Shown here one piece after another: positions 23,950 to 36,124 of a stretch of DNA of 64,000 nt. A program made the translations under genes and the position numbers. The number at the start of each line of letters is the position of its first letter. Within the stretch, counting starts at the first letter, position 1. The notes below the pieces were generated by a model, which had not been told where the DNA came from, made no database searches, and saw only the letters and a program-made list of their open reading frames with translations. Source of the stretch: Turbatrix aceti (lineage: Eukaryota > Nematoda > Chromadorea > Rhabditida > Panagrolaimidae); NCBI GenBank assembly GCA_963969345.1, contig OZ017767.1, positions 1,054,001 through 1,118,000 on the forward strand, in the 5' to 3' direction.

Positions 23950-24658
23950 CAGCTGCGGCACACGCGCGCTCGCGCGTGCATGGATAACCGGTTCGACTGT
24001 CCCTCTGCCTACTTCCCGTGCCGTAGACATCCTCCATCCATCTCCGGTCTGGCTGATGTATTTTTTGTATTGTGCATAACGTCCTGGACCAGCCATAGCA
24101 ACTAATTAGACACAAAATCAATCGTATAGTATAATAAAATTGACTCATAAACGGACAAAAACGATGAACTTAAACTCGACGAGGTGGTTACAATATGTGT
24201 TGTTTCTACACGATATTATTGAATTTGTTTTGGCGGAAGTCAATCGTAAACCTGTTTTTTTTTCATACACGGAAAAAACCGGAACGAAAACAAGTCGAGC
24301 GTTCTCGGCACGAAAATTGTAAAAACGTTTTTGAGTACACTTTTGAGCTTTCAGTTTTGTAAGCTTAATATTTATTAGAATTTTAGATTCCGAATTGATA
24401 TGTTCAGTTTTTATAAGGATCGGATATCTTCTTGACAGTTTGTTCTTGCCAAAATTCTATTGATAATCATCAGTTTTTTTATAATAAAATCATGAATGTG
24501 CGAGCCTGATGTTGTTTTTTATAACAAATCTTGAATGTACGAGGCTTTTTTGATTCTCAATATATAACCTCAGTTTTTTTTTGTTTTTTGAATGTGACGT
24601 TCGTCGTACATCACTTACAACATTCCGCATCAGTTTTCAGCACACCCCATCCACAAAC
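23950..24658. other. Spacer between ISCA1 and NAA40
   Basis: ISCA1 3' region followed by AT-rich DNA. From 24,415 onward the motif CAGTTTTT appears repeatedly (24415, 24471, 24571). CAGTTTTCAG ends at 24640, 18 bases before the NAA40 start, as a trans-splice acceptor. Confidence 0.5.
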
Positions 24659-26237
24659 ATGGCTCCCCTAAAACCCGATCTCGCATCTTTCAAAAAACTT
24701 GTCAAAAAGGCTTCCAAGATGCCGAATGCCGTCGTCCAGACAGGCAGCCTTCCGGCCAATGCGACTACAATCGATGGGTTTGTTCAGTTTTTTTTTCGCC
24801 AAAAAATAAATATTTCTGAAAAACAAGCAGTTAACATATTCTAATTATAGTGAGCCTCTCAACTTTGTCTTCTCCTGGGGCACCAACCTGCACTCAGCCC
24901 AGTTTTTGTGGATTTTTGAACTCTTCAACGACAACATGATGGAAATGTGAGGGTTTTTCATCGGTTTTGGGATCATTTTTTATTCATAATATTTTTCTGA
25001 TGCAGGTACAAGCAATCTGATTGGGGATACGAGGAGAACTCGAAGAAAGCCGAGCTCCAGGCCGCGACTTCGCGATACATTATCGTGAGAAACTCGAAGA
25101 ACAAGCACATTGGCTACGTTCACTATCGCTTTGACATCGACGACGGAGAGCCGGTGCTTTACTGGTTGGTCTATTTTTTTGAGAGGTGCCCAATTGCTGT
25201 ACTTCTTGAAATGGCTATTTGCAGTTTAAATTAATTTCAACAATCATACAAAAATTCCTGTGAAATCAAAGTTTTTGTAATTATTTGTTTTTTTAAATTA
25301 CAAAATTGAAAAACGTTGTAAAAATAAGTGTTTTTTCAATCACTTATAAAACACGTTTTTTTAATTGAGAATCACGGGGACAAATAGGACACGATTTTGT
25401 CTGGAGTCCAAAATCGTGTCCCAACTCCGGTAAACAAAAAAACTACCTGTAGATGTTACAAAATTACCTGTCCAGGTCGTCACGGGCAGATCCTAAATTT
25501 TGCCATTTAACATTCAGTCCAACAAAAGTCAAGTGTCGTTATAAACTTTCCAACTTTGCCGTCACAGTTATTTCTTAACAAAAAGCAACACAAAGCAGTT
25601 TTCCGGTCGAAACCGTGCGTACCGTTGTCTCTAAGCGTGTTTTTTGAAAAATGGAATAATTATTTTTCATTTTTTTAAATAATAGATTTAACAAAAAACA
25701 ATCGGCGGACAGTTTTTATCAAACAAATTTTTAGTTTCGAGCTCCAAATCACCCAGGCCTACCAGAAGCGAAACATTGGCACGCTGCTCATCGATATCCT
25801 TCTTGATCTTGCTAAGAAGTAATTTTTCATGCCAGTCCCAGTGAAACCTTTCCTTTTTTTGCAGAACTGGCATGCACAAGGTGATGGCGACCGTCTTCAC
25901 CTTCAACGGCCGATCCCTGGCCTTTTTCCACAAAAATGGCTTCCGTCTCGACGATACCTCGCCGTCGATCGATCCAAAGACGGGCAACGCTGCAGACTAC
26001 GTCATCCTCTCGCGCTACGTCTCCGGCGAGAAGGCTATCGTCATTCCGCCCCAGCACAAGGAAAACCAACTCCTCGAGGACATGATTCTCAACTTTAAAG
26101 GCGCGCCACTCAACCTGTCCGGCGACGGGGCCAATGAGAATCTGGACACGTCGCAGAGCGTCATCCTCCGCGCCAGTCAGGCTGCCAAGAACAAGAGTCA
26201 GGGATCTCCCAAGGCTGAGCCTTCGGTTGAAGCGTGA
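24659..26237 (+). CDS. NAA40: NAA40 (NatD), histone H4/H2A N-terminal acetyltransferase
   Basis: Five exons (24659-24777, 24851-24946, 25006-25164, 25735-25818, 25865-26237) give 276 residues. NatD acetylates the alpha-amino group of the N-terminal serine of histones H4 and H2A. The sequence follows the NAA40 pattern: MMEMYKQSDWGYEENSKKAE (human MYEQSEWGWKDREK-like), then VLYCFELQ, the GNAT acetyl-CoA loop region QKRNIGTLLIDILLDLA, then KVMATVFTFNGRSLAFFHKN and the D-TSPS segment. In canonical GNATs the loop is Q/RxxGxG/A; here it is KRNIGT. The C-terminus is about 40 residues longer than in human NAA40 and polar. Intron 3 (25165-25734) is unusually long. The start lies 18 bases after an acceptor-like TTTTCAG. 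Confidence 0.9.
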
Positions 26238-27214
26238 TCACTTTTTGGGGGGTGCTTTTGTTCGTTTCAATTGTGTATTTTTGAGTTGTCATGTTTTTCG
26301 ATGAATGAAGACTGAAAAACAAATTTATGTTGGAATTAAAAAAAAACACAGTTTGAACAAATTTGCGGTGTTTGTTGAAAAAATCAGTTTAATAATTGGC
26401 CGAAATGGATTGAAAAACAAAAAAAAATGACATCACAAGTAAGTCAGTTTTTGCTGTTTTTTACGTTTTACATAAAAAAATGCAGTTTCCATTACTGACT
26501 GATATTATAACCGTACTTTGGAGCGACAGTTTATAATTAAAAAATTTCAAAGCTCGGCTTTGTCAATTCACTACAGTTTCAAAGTTTTTGGTTTAGCATT
26601 TACGGGTTTGTAAGGTGTCAGATCAAAACAATGTAAAAGTATAGAAGCTACGGCATAAAAAAGTATTCAGAAATTTTATATTTTGATCAATAAAAATTCC
26701 ACAAATATTGTACATATTCGTATACAAACACATAAGTGAAGGTGTGTTTAAAAAAAGTATGCGAACAAAGAAGCATTGGCCCAATTGGCTGACGAGCCGA
26801 AACCTGTGAAAAATCTCCGCGGCTTCGTTCCGACAAGTAAGTGCCGACGAGGTCACCTGGAGGGTGCGAGGAACTTTCTTGCACACCAATGGGATGAGAA
26901 ACGGGCGGTGTTTGCTACCTACATAACTCTGAATGGCGTGCACTGCTTACCATTATGGATCATTTGTAAAAAGTTACTTGTCCTGCCTCATGCAGGTCGA
27001 TCGAAGAGACGGCAGTGTGTGTGGGCTTTCTGGTTTCAAGTTTTTACTTTGGCATCGACAGTTGTGCTTTTTTTATAGTTTGCAGAAAGGTGCTTTTAAA
27101 TTGCGTAATTTATGCACCGTCTGGCGAGAAAATGAACGCTTTTGTAATTATCGCGGCTTCGGCATCTTTGATATTTTTTGTTCATATTAAATTTTTTTAC
27201 AGTTGCAACAAAAA
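26238..27214. other. Upstream region of T-box gene
   Basis: Mostly AT-rich. A GC-richer block at 26,760-26,900 contains a strong donor (GACAA|GTAAGT at 26,845) and an open frame before it. Spliced to the T-box acceptor at 27202 it is out of frame with the protein, so it may be a 5' non-coding exon. CAGTTTTT occurs at 26445. Confidence 0.35.
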
Positions 27215-28531
27215 ATGTATACCCCCACTCTCGATTTTGTCAACAGCAGCGATATCCAGCATGCTCCGGTTTCCAATCAATTTGCCGGCTACTATCCAAT
27301 TTCGACGTTCGGGAATACGAATACCGACACTTCTTCCAGCACGGCCACTTTTTCCGACCAAAGCAGCGAAACATCCCCGAATTCTTCGCCTCCCATCGTA
27401 CAAGAATCGTTTCCGGCAACCGTCTTTCCCCAGCCAACTGTCGCCATGCCTTGGATGACCAACGACTACCAACAGTTCTACAACTACCAACAGGCTTATC
27501 AGACCCAAATGCGAGTTGCGATGCCACAGTACGGCCTAACGACTCTGACACCCGTCGATTCGGTCAAACCCATCGAAGATGCGAAGATTTCACCCAAAAA
27601 ACCGTCGCCAATTCCGTTCAGCATTGAAGATCTCCAAATTCCATCTGAAATTGCTTCGAGCCCCGAATCCATCGAGAGCGGAGATCTGGAACGTCAAATT
27701 TCTGTGGAACCAAAACATTTGGCACTGTGGAAGAAGTTTAATCGCCTGGGAAACGAAATGATTCTCACGAAACGCGGAAGGTTGGTTTTTTGTTTTTTTT
27801 TGGCAATCTTAAAAAAAAAAATTTTAGAAATCTTTTTCCGAAGCTCGAGTTCATTGTCAAAGGCCTCGAACCCGACAACCGATATCTTTTCGCGCTGCAG
27901 TTCAAACACATTGGCACCTGCAAGTACAAGTACTCCCGAGGCGAGTGGCAGTCTGCCGGAAAAGCTGACGACAACCTTGACGCCGAAAACCCCGTGCATC
28001 ACTCCAGCAACATTCGTTATCCTCTTGGAAAAGAATGGATGGTGTCTGATTTGTCTTTTGCCAAAGTCAAACTCACGAACAGCGTCGGAGACAACGAAAA
28101 AAGCATCGTGGGTTCATTTTTATTATTTTTAATGCTATCATTAATATTTTTTGATTTTTCAGATTTCTCTGCGCTCGATGCACAAATATCGACCGGTGGT
28201 TGTCATTCTGCGTTGGAGCGGCACAGGTTTCCAGCGGATCGACAAGGAAATCGAGATCGCGGATTTCATCGCCGTAACTTCCTACCAGAACAACGCGGTG
28301 ACCAGTCTGAAAATCGGCAACAACCCTTTTGCCAAAGGTTTTCGCACGGAACGCACCACTCGACGACTTCAGCCGTCCGCCAGCCTCGCGCCTTCGCTTG
28401 GAGCGCAGAACGCCATGTACATGCCGTACTCAATTGGCAGTAACCCGATGCAGCAGAACATTCTTCCTTACGGTCTTTTTTCGCCTTTTCCGTCAGTTCC
28501 CTATTACATGCAGGGCTCAATGCCCCTCTAA
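27215..28531 (+). CDS. T-box transcription factor, divergent nematode type
   Basis: Three exons (27215-27780, 27828-28107, 28163-28531) give 404 residues. Residues 1-165 are Ser/Thr/Pro/Gln-rich. The T-box DNA-binding domain (about 170-360) shows its landmarks in order: LWKKFNRLGNEMILTKRGR, NLFPKLEFIVKGLEP, GEWQSAGKAD, then HSSNIRYPLGKEWM, LRSMHKYRPVVVILR and FIAVTSYQNNAVTSLKIGNN, followed by PFAKGFR. The usual NPFAKGFRD block ends the domain as expected. Divergence in the middle of the domain fits the rapidly evolving nematode tbx paralogues; I cannot name an orthologue. The protein acts in the nucleus on T-site DNA. The start ATG is 12 bases after the acceptor TTTTACAG. Confidence 0.9.
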
Positions 28532-29157
28532 TCACACTTTTTTGTTTTGTGCTTGCAAATACGGTTGTTGAAAAAAAGCAAAACAAGATTTATTTATTTG
28601 ACTCTGAGAAATTTTATTACTGTTGTACGTTATTAATCGTTTGTACATTTTTTTTGTTGAACAGATGAAGTTTAACCGCATCCTATCCTGCCTGGTTTTG
28701 AATGAATAGCATAAATAGTATTATATATAAATATTGATGTCCCTTTCAAATCTTTTGAAAGCGGCACAGTTTTAAAATGCTTCCGGGGGGAACAAGAAAA
28801 AAACGGTAGATGCAATCCTAGGTTACTGTTAACCATTTTCTCACCAAAAAATTTAAAACCTCTAAAATATTTTGTGCTTTGGATGCGCTTTACAATCTTT
28901 TTTTAATCAGATAAGTTTTATCAAAGAAAAACGTAATAAAATTGAATTCAATTTGAAAGGTTTTTTACACGCAAACACTGCTGACGATAAATTTCAGAAA
29001 AATTGTGAATTTTTTGTATTATTCATGAATGGAACAAAACAGTGAAGAACCGATTAAAAATACGTAGGCGCCGATGCGTAGGCCGCATGAAACTAATGAG
29101 GTGATAAAGATGTGTGTTGCTCCAATTGTTGACGTAATAATTTGTATACAATGCTCA
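28532..29157. other. Convergent 3' spacer
   Basis: AT-rich sequence between the T-box gene and the minus-strand cystatin-like gene. No feature recognised. Confidence 0.5.
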
Positions 29158-29577
29158 TCATCGAATTAATGCAACCCTCGTCTTCTTTTTTAACGGATTA
29201 TCAAAGATTTCTCCAGCAATATCCTAAAAAGGTCGGTAAATACAACCCAATGCATTTAAAGAAACAAAATGTTGACTTACAACAGTATAATAGAGGCGAC
29301 CGACGCCGCGTACCTTTCCTTGAACATTCAGTCGATACGATATCAAAACTTCTTGCTTTGACTTGATTACAATTGTTCTGACTGTAGCATTGAATACCCG
29401 GTTCACAACGGCCGGCAAACCGTTGCTTTGACTGTTCCGCTCTTTGACAACTCGCCGTGCCAGGTTCCAGACAGCAGGCGAATTGACATCCAGAGGGATG
29501 GGTTGACTTTCGATACGGTTTTTGAAAGCAATGACAAAAGATACAAGAAAAATAAAAACGATGATGTGAAGGTTCAT
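29158..29577 (-). CDS. Cystatin-like secreted protein (120 aa)
   Basis: Two minus-strand exons, 29577-29281 and 29223-29158, join in phase 0. Residues 1-18 form a signal peptide (MNLHIIVFIFLVSFVIAF). The mature part has the cystatin helix pattern PLDVNSPAVWNLARRVVKER, then a first inhibitory-loop equivalent KQEVLISYRLNV. The classical QxVxG loop therefore reads QEVLI, with the Gly missing, and no second-loop PW is seen. Size and topology fit a type 2 cystatin-like fold. Because the loop Gly is absent, cysteine protease inhibition is not certain. Family cysteines for the two disulfides are also absent. Confidence 0.5.
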
Positions 29578-31405
29578 TGTGAAAAGTTTTGATTTTGTAA
29601 TTTCAAGCGCTATTTGTATGAAACTTACGATCAATTATTTAGATATTCAACAACTACATACAACAATTTGACGTCGCCCAATTCATTAAACCTCCTCTTG
29701 CATTCAAAATCAGCCTTTAAGGCTCATCAAATTATCAGCCTAGGCCTTCTGAATAAGGCTGCTTTTCCGCTCTGGTTTTTTCCATATTTTGATATTACCA
29801 TATTTTATTATTTGAACAACATTTTTGCAAATTGTGTGTAAATATGTTTTTTGCCACTTTGTTCAAATTTTTTGTTGAAACGCAGTCATTTCTAAATATT
29901 TATATAATATTATATAATATTGTTGAGCAAACCAAAAATTTTCAAGTAGTTCTTCAAAAAATGCCGAGCTATCATCAGTTTTTTTAAACAACGATTGCTG
30001 TATCTAGTTTTTTATTTTCGTTGTTCGTTAATTAAGTCTGTATTTTACCGTTTTTATGTAGTTTGTTTATTTTTGTTACACATATTAAAATATTATTGGT
30101 TGTCACTTCCGCCGCGTGCATCAATTTCCCCGCTGATTTCACGTGAATAGATTTTGTTCTTTCCTGTTGACTGCATGTTTTACTTCTTTTGTAGTGCGTA
30201 GCGCGAATACTTTGGTTCCCATGATCCCGCTTTTGCAACAGTCAGGATCAATGAGAGCTGTCAGCATTTTTTGTTTGTGTTTGTTTCTGCTTTGTGATTC
30301 TCTTTTTTGGAGTTCATTGGCATTGCATTGTAAAAAAACATTTTACTTTGTATTGACAGAAAATATTCAATTGTTTTTGCAAATATCTTAAAACTTAAGA
30401 CACGATAATCCGGTTAAATTCATCTCCGAACTAAAAAAAGCATAATAATCGCCACATCTCACGAAAAAATTAAGAAATCTGTACTTATTTACGTAATGCT
30501 GCTTTTAATTTCATAGAACTATTTTTAGTCATTGTACATGCATCAGACAGCCAGGTACCATAAAACTGACACGAGCGAGCAAAGTACTACGCTCCCCTGA
30601 TCATGAAAAAATTACACCACGTCAGACAGATCTATTTTAAGGAAAAATTTAATCACTTTTTTGGGGTATAAATAGCGGAGTTCACACATTTTAAAGTTTT
30701 TTACACAATCACATCAGTCCGGCTCACCGGTCAGTTTTTTTTGACAATCTTAAAAATAGGCATTATTTGATATTTTTTGAATCGATGATTAATTTGATTA
30801 AAATTATTTGTGTGCGCCGAATTTTGAAACATTTTTCATGCCACAGTATGACATTGCAATCATAAGTTCGCGAATGAAAACCGACAAACTCTATCGTTTT
30901 ATTTAAAAATCGATTTGTTACGGTAATTGAAAACATTTTGCCGATACAGGATTTTTTGTTTTTATATTTTCAAAGTATATATTTTTTTACTGGCAAAACC
31001 GATTTATACAAAAAAATATTTATTAGCTAGTGGAATGCTTCCTTATGTTTACATGCTGAAAGACTTCTTCAATACAGTGACCCTGGCAATTTTAATTTAT
31101 AAATATGAAATGTACATACATATAAAGTCCATAAAGTCAGAAACCTGTTCCGTTTTATATATTTTTTTAACTTATTTTTTAATTTGAAGAACAAGCGCAG
31201 TTATTTCATTGTTGACATTTTCAATTTGGTTTTACCCCAGATATTTTTCAAATCAAATTTTAAGATTTTTTGCCAATAAATTACATGAATGTCAAAAAAA
31301 TTATTTGTGCCCAAACTCCTTTAAAACTGTATGTATATTTATGTATTTTATTCTCGCGCTCCAATTCTCTGTCAAATAAGCATCACAATTAATAAATTCA
31401 GACTC

Positions 31406-31800
31406 ATGCTGCGACCAGTGATCTCACGTTTTGCTTCACGTTTTGTTTCTTCTCAGCGATCGGTTAGCTTTTTTTTTTGTTTGCTCTGTGTAGCGTAATT
31501 TTTTCATCCAGTTACAAACTTTTGTTTTTTTTCCCTTTTTAGGGCTGCACCATTCCCCCACTTCCGCCCTTCCGGTCTTCTCCGACGACTCAGGCGGTCA
31601 GTCAAATTGCCGAATGTTGTCCAGAATGTCAACGACAGATTATCGTTCTCGATGCCGATGACACCCGAGTTCCCAGGCTCGATCGCGGAAATCACCAAAG
31701 GTTGGTTTTTCATTGATCTTTTCCCCTTTCCCCTTTCCGCTGACCCGCTCCACTCCCCCGGGGTGTGCAGGCAAGTGCCGCATCACCTGTGAGCCTGTGA
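31406..31800 (+). CDS. Possible small mitochondrial protein gene (uncertain)
   Basis: An ATG four bases after AATTCAG opens MLRPVISRFASRFVSSQRS, a textbook mitochondrial presequence, ending at a donor (CGATCG|GTTAGC at 31462). The next acceptor TTTTTAG gives exon 31543-31700. In phase this reads Pro-rich sequence with CCPEC and, after a second splice at 31,771, stops within a few residues (about 78 aa in total). The alternative frame of the second exon stays open longer (SIAEITKG into GKCRITCEPVNTAD), but it does not match the first exon's phase. No family is recognised. Confidence 0.25.
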
Positions 31801-33782
31801 ACACCGCTGATGTGAGTTGTGGCGATTTGTTGTCAGAGCACAAACAACAATCGAAGTGAAAAAGTTCCTTCCCCCTTCGTTCCCTTTCCCGACAAACAAA
31901 CAACCTGAGGCGCTCTCTGTGCGTACTCTCGTCGTCGAAACATGCATAAACTGGGGCGCGATTGGGACGGGACGGAAAACAGGGAACGGGCAGACCTTTG
32001 ATCCCGGCCCGACAGCACTCCGCCGCAGACGAGTCTTCTTCGAAGCGCTGTGCACCATTCTGCCAGCGGTAAGATAAGAGCCTGTTGGATGCTGTCAATC
32101 ATTTTTTTCTCCCCGTTCTCCCAGGTGGTGACGAAGGATGACTGCACACAGCACAGCACACAACAGGAAAGTACAATCACGTGAACGAGAGGCGATCGTC
32201 GAACATAAGCGAACGCAAAAACAAACCCATCAAAATTTGATTTTTCTGTTGTGCTACTTATTTCGGTGGGATTAACTCCTACGATTGTTTTTACACACAA
32301 AGCTTGCAGAATTTTGAATGACGCAAAAGTAAGCACACCCGGGGTAAGGCATACAGTATACCTTCGATCAAAGTATAAAAAGTTAACTACCATCGCAGTT
32401 ATGTACACAAAAAAATTTTTGCAATGTGATGTTTGCTGCCGGTGATTTTTTTGAAACACAAAATGCAAAATTATTATCGAGTGGTACTTTTTTGCCAACA
32501 AAAATACATTACACCTACAAACACAGTTTTATGCAACAAAACAATTAAAAAAGTGTTATTAAAATAATATTACCACCAAAAAAATATTATAACAAATCTT
32601 GACTCAGTTTGTTAAAAAAATATTAGTACATCAACGAATAAAAGTGGCGTAGTAATGTACAGTTTTTTTTCGAAGTTTGAATGTTTTTAATAATTTTTTT
32701 TGTAAATCAAAAAACAAATAATCATTTTTTCTTTAAAATCCGAAAGTTAACGAATTCACAAATCCTCGTTTTTTTCTCCAAAAAAGTATTTTTTCTCCCC
32801 TACTTTTCTTGATTGTCAGTTTACTTACACACGCAACCTGTAACCATTAAAAGTCATGTATTCTTTGCTTCCTGCTCCAAAGGTTGAAATCTAAAAATAG
32901 ACTTTAATCAGTTCAAACGGACTCTTTTACCGTTGTCGCTATCCTTCACGTGAATTTCCCTTTTTTATAAAAATCACCGCTGGCTGATGGAAGAGTGAGC
33001 AAGAGAGAAAAAGAGAGACTATGGAGATCGTTTTTTGTCGTTCATTTCCTGTTACGTACCAAAAATAGTAGTCTTTAGAATTACTGACGGCTGACACGGG
33101 ACATCATCGACGACGCCCTGATCAGCCCAAAGGTCATCGTAATGCGATGTGCGCAGGAGTCTGAAGTACTGTATGTATGTGTGTGTGTGTTTTTAATGCT
33201 TTCAAGTAAAAATTAACTACGTAAAAATATTTCAAGGTTTAAATATTTGTCATAAAGTATTACATTTACAAGTTTTTCTAAAAGTCACGTTTTGTTGTAA
33301 AAATTTTTATAAGATAAATATAAGAATTTTATCATTACGGTGCAGGTTGTATTTTATGTACGTCAATAGTGATAAGAATAAAAATGTTTTTTTTTTGTTA
33401 AACAATTCTTAACACAACGTAGTCAGTGTCATCATTTCCAAAACTTGGGTATTCCAAGCGAAATTTCAGTTGAACCGCTTAAATTTTATTAGAAAAAATA
33501 GAATAAAAACCTGTAACAGTTTTAAATAATTAACAGATCTTTTTTTTTAATAAAAAAACAATAGTTTATTGTTCTACTTTTTCAGTGTTTTTATTTAAAA
33601 TAATATCATTCCAAAATCACTTTATTCACGTGAAAACCCGCACCCTTTTACCAAAACAACAAAAAAAGCATCATCAATGACGTTTCGATGTTTGCATGGA
33701 TTTTTCAGTTTTTCTCAATCCCCCAAAAAACAACCACTGATTTTAAATAATTATCCTCCTTGCCCGTTAACGAATAAAAAGC

Positions 33783-34073
33783 ACGACAGTGTACTACAAC
33801 GATCAGGTGAATCGTAGGGTGACGTGCTGTTAAATATAGCCTAAAACACGTTTAACCCAAAAATAGCCCGACAGTAGTCTTTTACTTAATCGCAGTGTGT
33901 GACACGGATGGCGGGGAACAAACTCGGCGTGATTGATGAATGAACGGACACCGCTCGCGGTGAAACCACTGCTTGCGGGCATTTTTTTGGGCTCCCTTTT
34001 TTTGTCTTTTGTGACTGTTCTGTTGTAAAGCAATTATGGGGAGTCAAACAAGGTTTTGTTGGCTACGGTATTT
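33783..34073 (+). repeat. Non-coding direct repeat, copy 1
   Basis: Closely matches 38,779-39,067 in the same orientation (core AGCCTAAAACACGTTTAACC through TTGTTGGCTACGGTATT). The only frame inside is shifted by a one-base difference in a T tract between the copies, so the conservation is not of a protein. It lies upstream of the phosphatase/Hikeshi cluster, with copy 2 inside it. Confidence 0.85.
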
Positions 34074-34580
34074 TTCATAGCACGGACAAATGAATATTTA
34101 TAACGAACACTTGCAGCATGCGATAATTTTTGAATTCGAGGACACAAGATCGAATATGTATAACAGTTATTAAAATTTTGTGTAATAATCTATTTTTATT
34201 TCTAATAGTAACTACGTTTTCACTTTTCAGTTACATTGACGCATGTTACATTGATGTCAGTTTTTTTTTCATTATGTAAAAAAAATTACGAAAAACAAAT
34301 TTAACAGTGTTTTTCTAAATCTTGTTAACCCGGGTCGTCAAAAACGTCTGCCGACTGAAAGTTGACGGCAGTTTCGGACAATTTTTTTAATTCATGTTTT
34401 CAAAATTTTTTTGTTTCCTGCATTTTCAACACAGTTTTTTTATGTTAAAAAATTCAATAATTATAGGTATCTGGACAGTTTTTTTCATAACTACTTTTAC
34501 TAGACATGCAGTTTATTTATAAACTAAAACTTTTTTTTATATGCCATTAACCACTATTTAGATACATAACAGTCCAGTTG

Positions 34581-34598
34581 CACGTGCACGTGCACGTG
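34581..34598. promoter_or_regulatory. Three overlapping CACGTG E-boxes
   Basis: CACGTGCACGTGCACGTG is three perfect palindromic E-boxes in tandem, in gene-free DNA 1.5 kb upstream of the phosphatase gene. CACGTG is bound by bHLH-Zip factors of the MXL/HLH-30 type. The duplicated phosphatase promoter also has a CACGTG (35,793-35,798 and its mirror near 40,899). Confidence 0.45.
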
Positions 34599-35788
34599 CA
34601 TTGCAGGGGGTTACCCAATTCCGAGTAATTTTTCTTCTTTTTTTTTCATCAGGTCGTGAAAAAAATATTTAAAAAGGTTAGATTGCGTACTTTGAACCCT
34701 TCGTCGGTTGGGGGTCCGTCTGTTGCTTATGTTGACGATGTTTCATCCCCCTCCGCCGTCTCTCTTCGTCACTCAACAACTGCAATTGTTTTTGAGCTGA
34801 GTGAGCTAACGGATGACTGAGATACATAAGTTGGTGTAGTGGACAGCCGTGTCTTGATCATGACCGAGAGTCCCTACTCATTGAAAAAAGTCTGTCCAAA
34901 GTACAAGAAACCATCTGTATCATTGCAGTGAAAAAAACACGAGGGACATGAAGCAAAGGAAGAGCCAGTCAAGGGAAAAGCAAGCTCTCAGAGGGTGTAA
35001 AGGGTTTTTCTCCCACACAACCAGCCATGACCTGTTCACGTGGACATTTAGTTTCATATTTCGGTGGTTGTTGTGACATTTGTTGTCTTCATAAATGCAG
35101 TTTTGTGGTTTAAAAAAACATAGAAACCAATGTAAACCACTTTTTTAATATTTATTTTTATGATTTTTTATTCCCAACTGCAGTTTTCAATTTGCTGGCT
35201 TTAAGAAAACGCATTTTTGATTGGATTTTGTAATTTTTTTTATATTGAGCTTTGCCAAGTTGAGTATTTCAAAAAGATATGTACAATTAAAAAAAATAAT
35301 AACGCGATCTATTTAATAATCAGTTTTTTTTTTAAACCTTTATTCATTCTTGTTGTAACTTGCGCTAAAAACACAAATACGTGTACAAAACTTTGCTGTT
35401 TTTTTTCACCAAGCATTCTTTATGAAATATTACCTATCAGTGTATTTTTTATCTTACTCCTTTTTTTGTACCGTACATCATGTGTTCGACGTAACAAACA
35501 CCAATCGGAACCAAAATTGTCCAATGTTCAAAATAACTACGATAAATGATATCACACTCCGTTCTCGCCTACTTTGCTATTTTTAGAACGTGAACCTGTT
35601 ATCGCCGTCCGTTAATTTGTTTTTTGCCCTCCTGTGCTATGAAAGCTACAGCACTACACCAACCCCTGCTTTGTTTTTCCACGTTCAGCCGTGCTTTCAT
35701 ACTTTGTTTGTAGCCTATTTTTCAGTATGTTTGTGGGGTAACAAGGATGATCTTTGAAAAATAGCCGTCTCTTGGGAAGTCACTGCAC

Positions 35789-36124
35789 AACTTCACGTGC
35801 ACTGCACACGTCCTTCCCCCCGACGCGACGTCTCCCTTACCCCCGGATGGGTGGACGACGGTTGCTCCTCCCCCTTTCCCCCGACACCACCTGTTTGATC
35901 TTTCGGGTGGAGGTGATCTGGTGGTCTCGAGCAAAAGAGGCGGGGTCCGAGGAAGTCACATAAAAGCAGGACTGATTAGAATGAGATCAACAGTTGAACG
36001 GGCAACATCCCGGTTGTAGCCAATTCTAGCGAGTGGTCTCCGTGCCTGCCAACGAACTATTTGAGCCAGACTGAGTCCTTGGTTTTTCAGAAACACAATC
36101 AACTTATCCACAACTTCAACAAAA
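35789..36124 (+). promoter_or_regulatory. Duplicated phosphatase promoter and 5' UTR
   Basis: GC-richer than its flanks and shared between both copies. Visible elements are CACGTG near 35,795, C-rich tracts (CCTTCCCCCC, CTCCCCCTTTCCCCC) and a TATA-like ACATAAAAGC at about 35,957, about 165 bases before the ATG. Both gene copies therefore probably share regulation. Confidence 0.5.

Larger units (their letters stand above)
29578..35788. other. Gene-poor region
   Basis: About 6 kb of mostly AT-rich DNA. Distinct contents: a possible small gene at 31.4 kb, a GC-richer block at 31,800-32,080, a non-coding direct repeat at 33.8 kb, an E-box array at 34.58 kb, and ten CAGTTTTT motifs. No other exon or RNA gene is supported. 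Confidence 0.5.
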
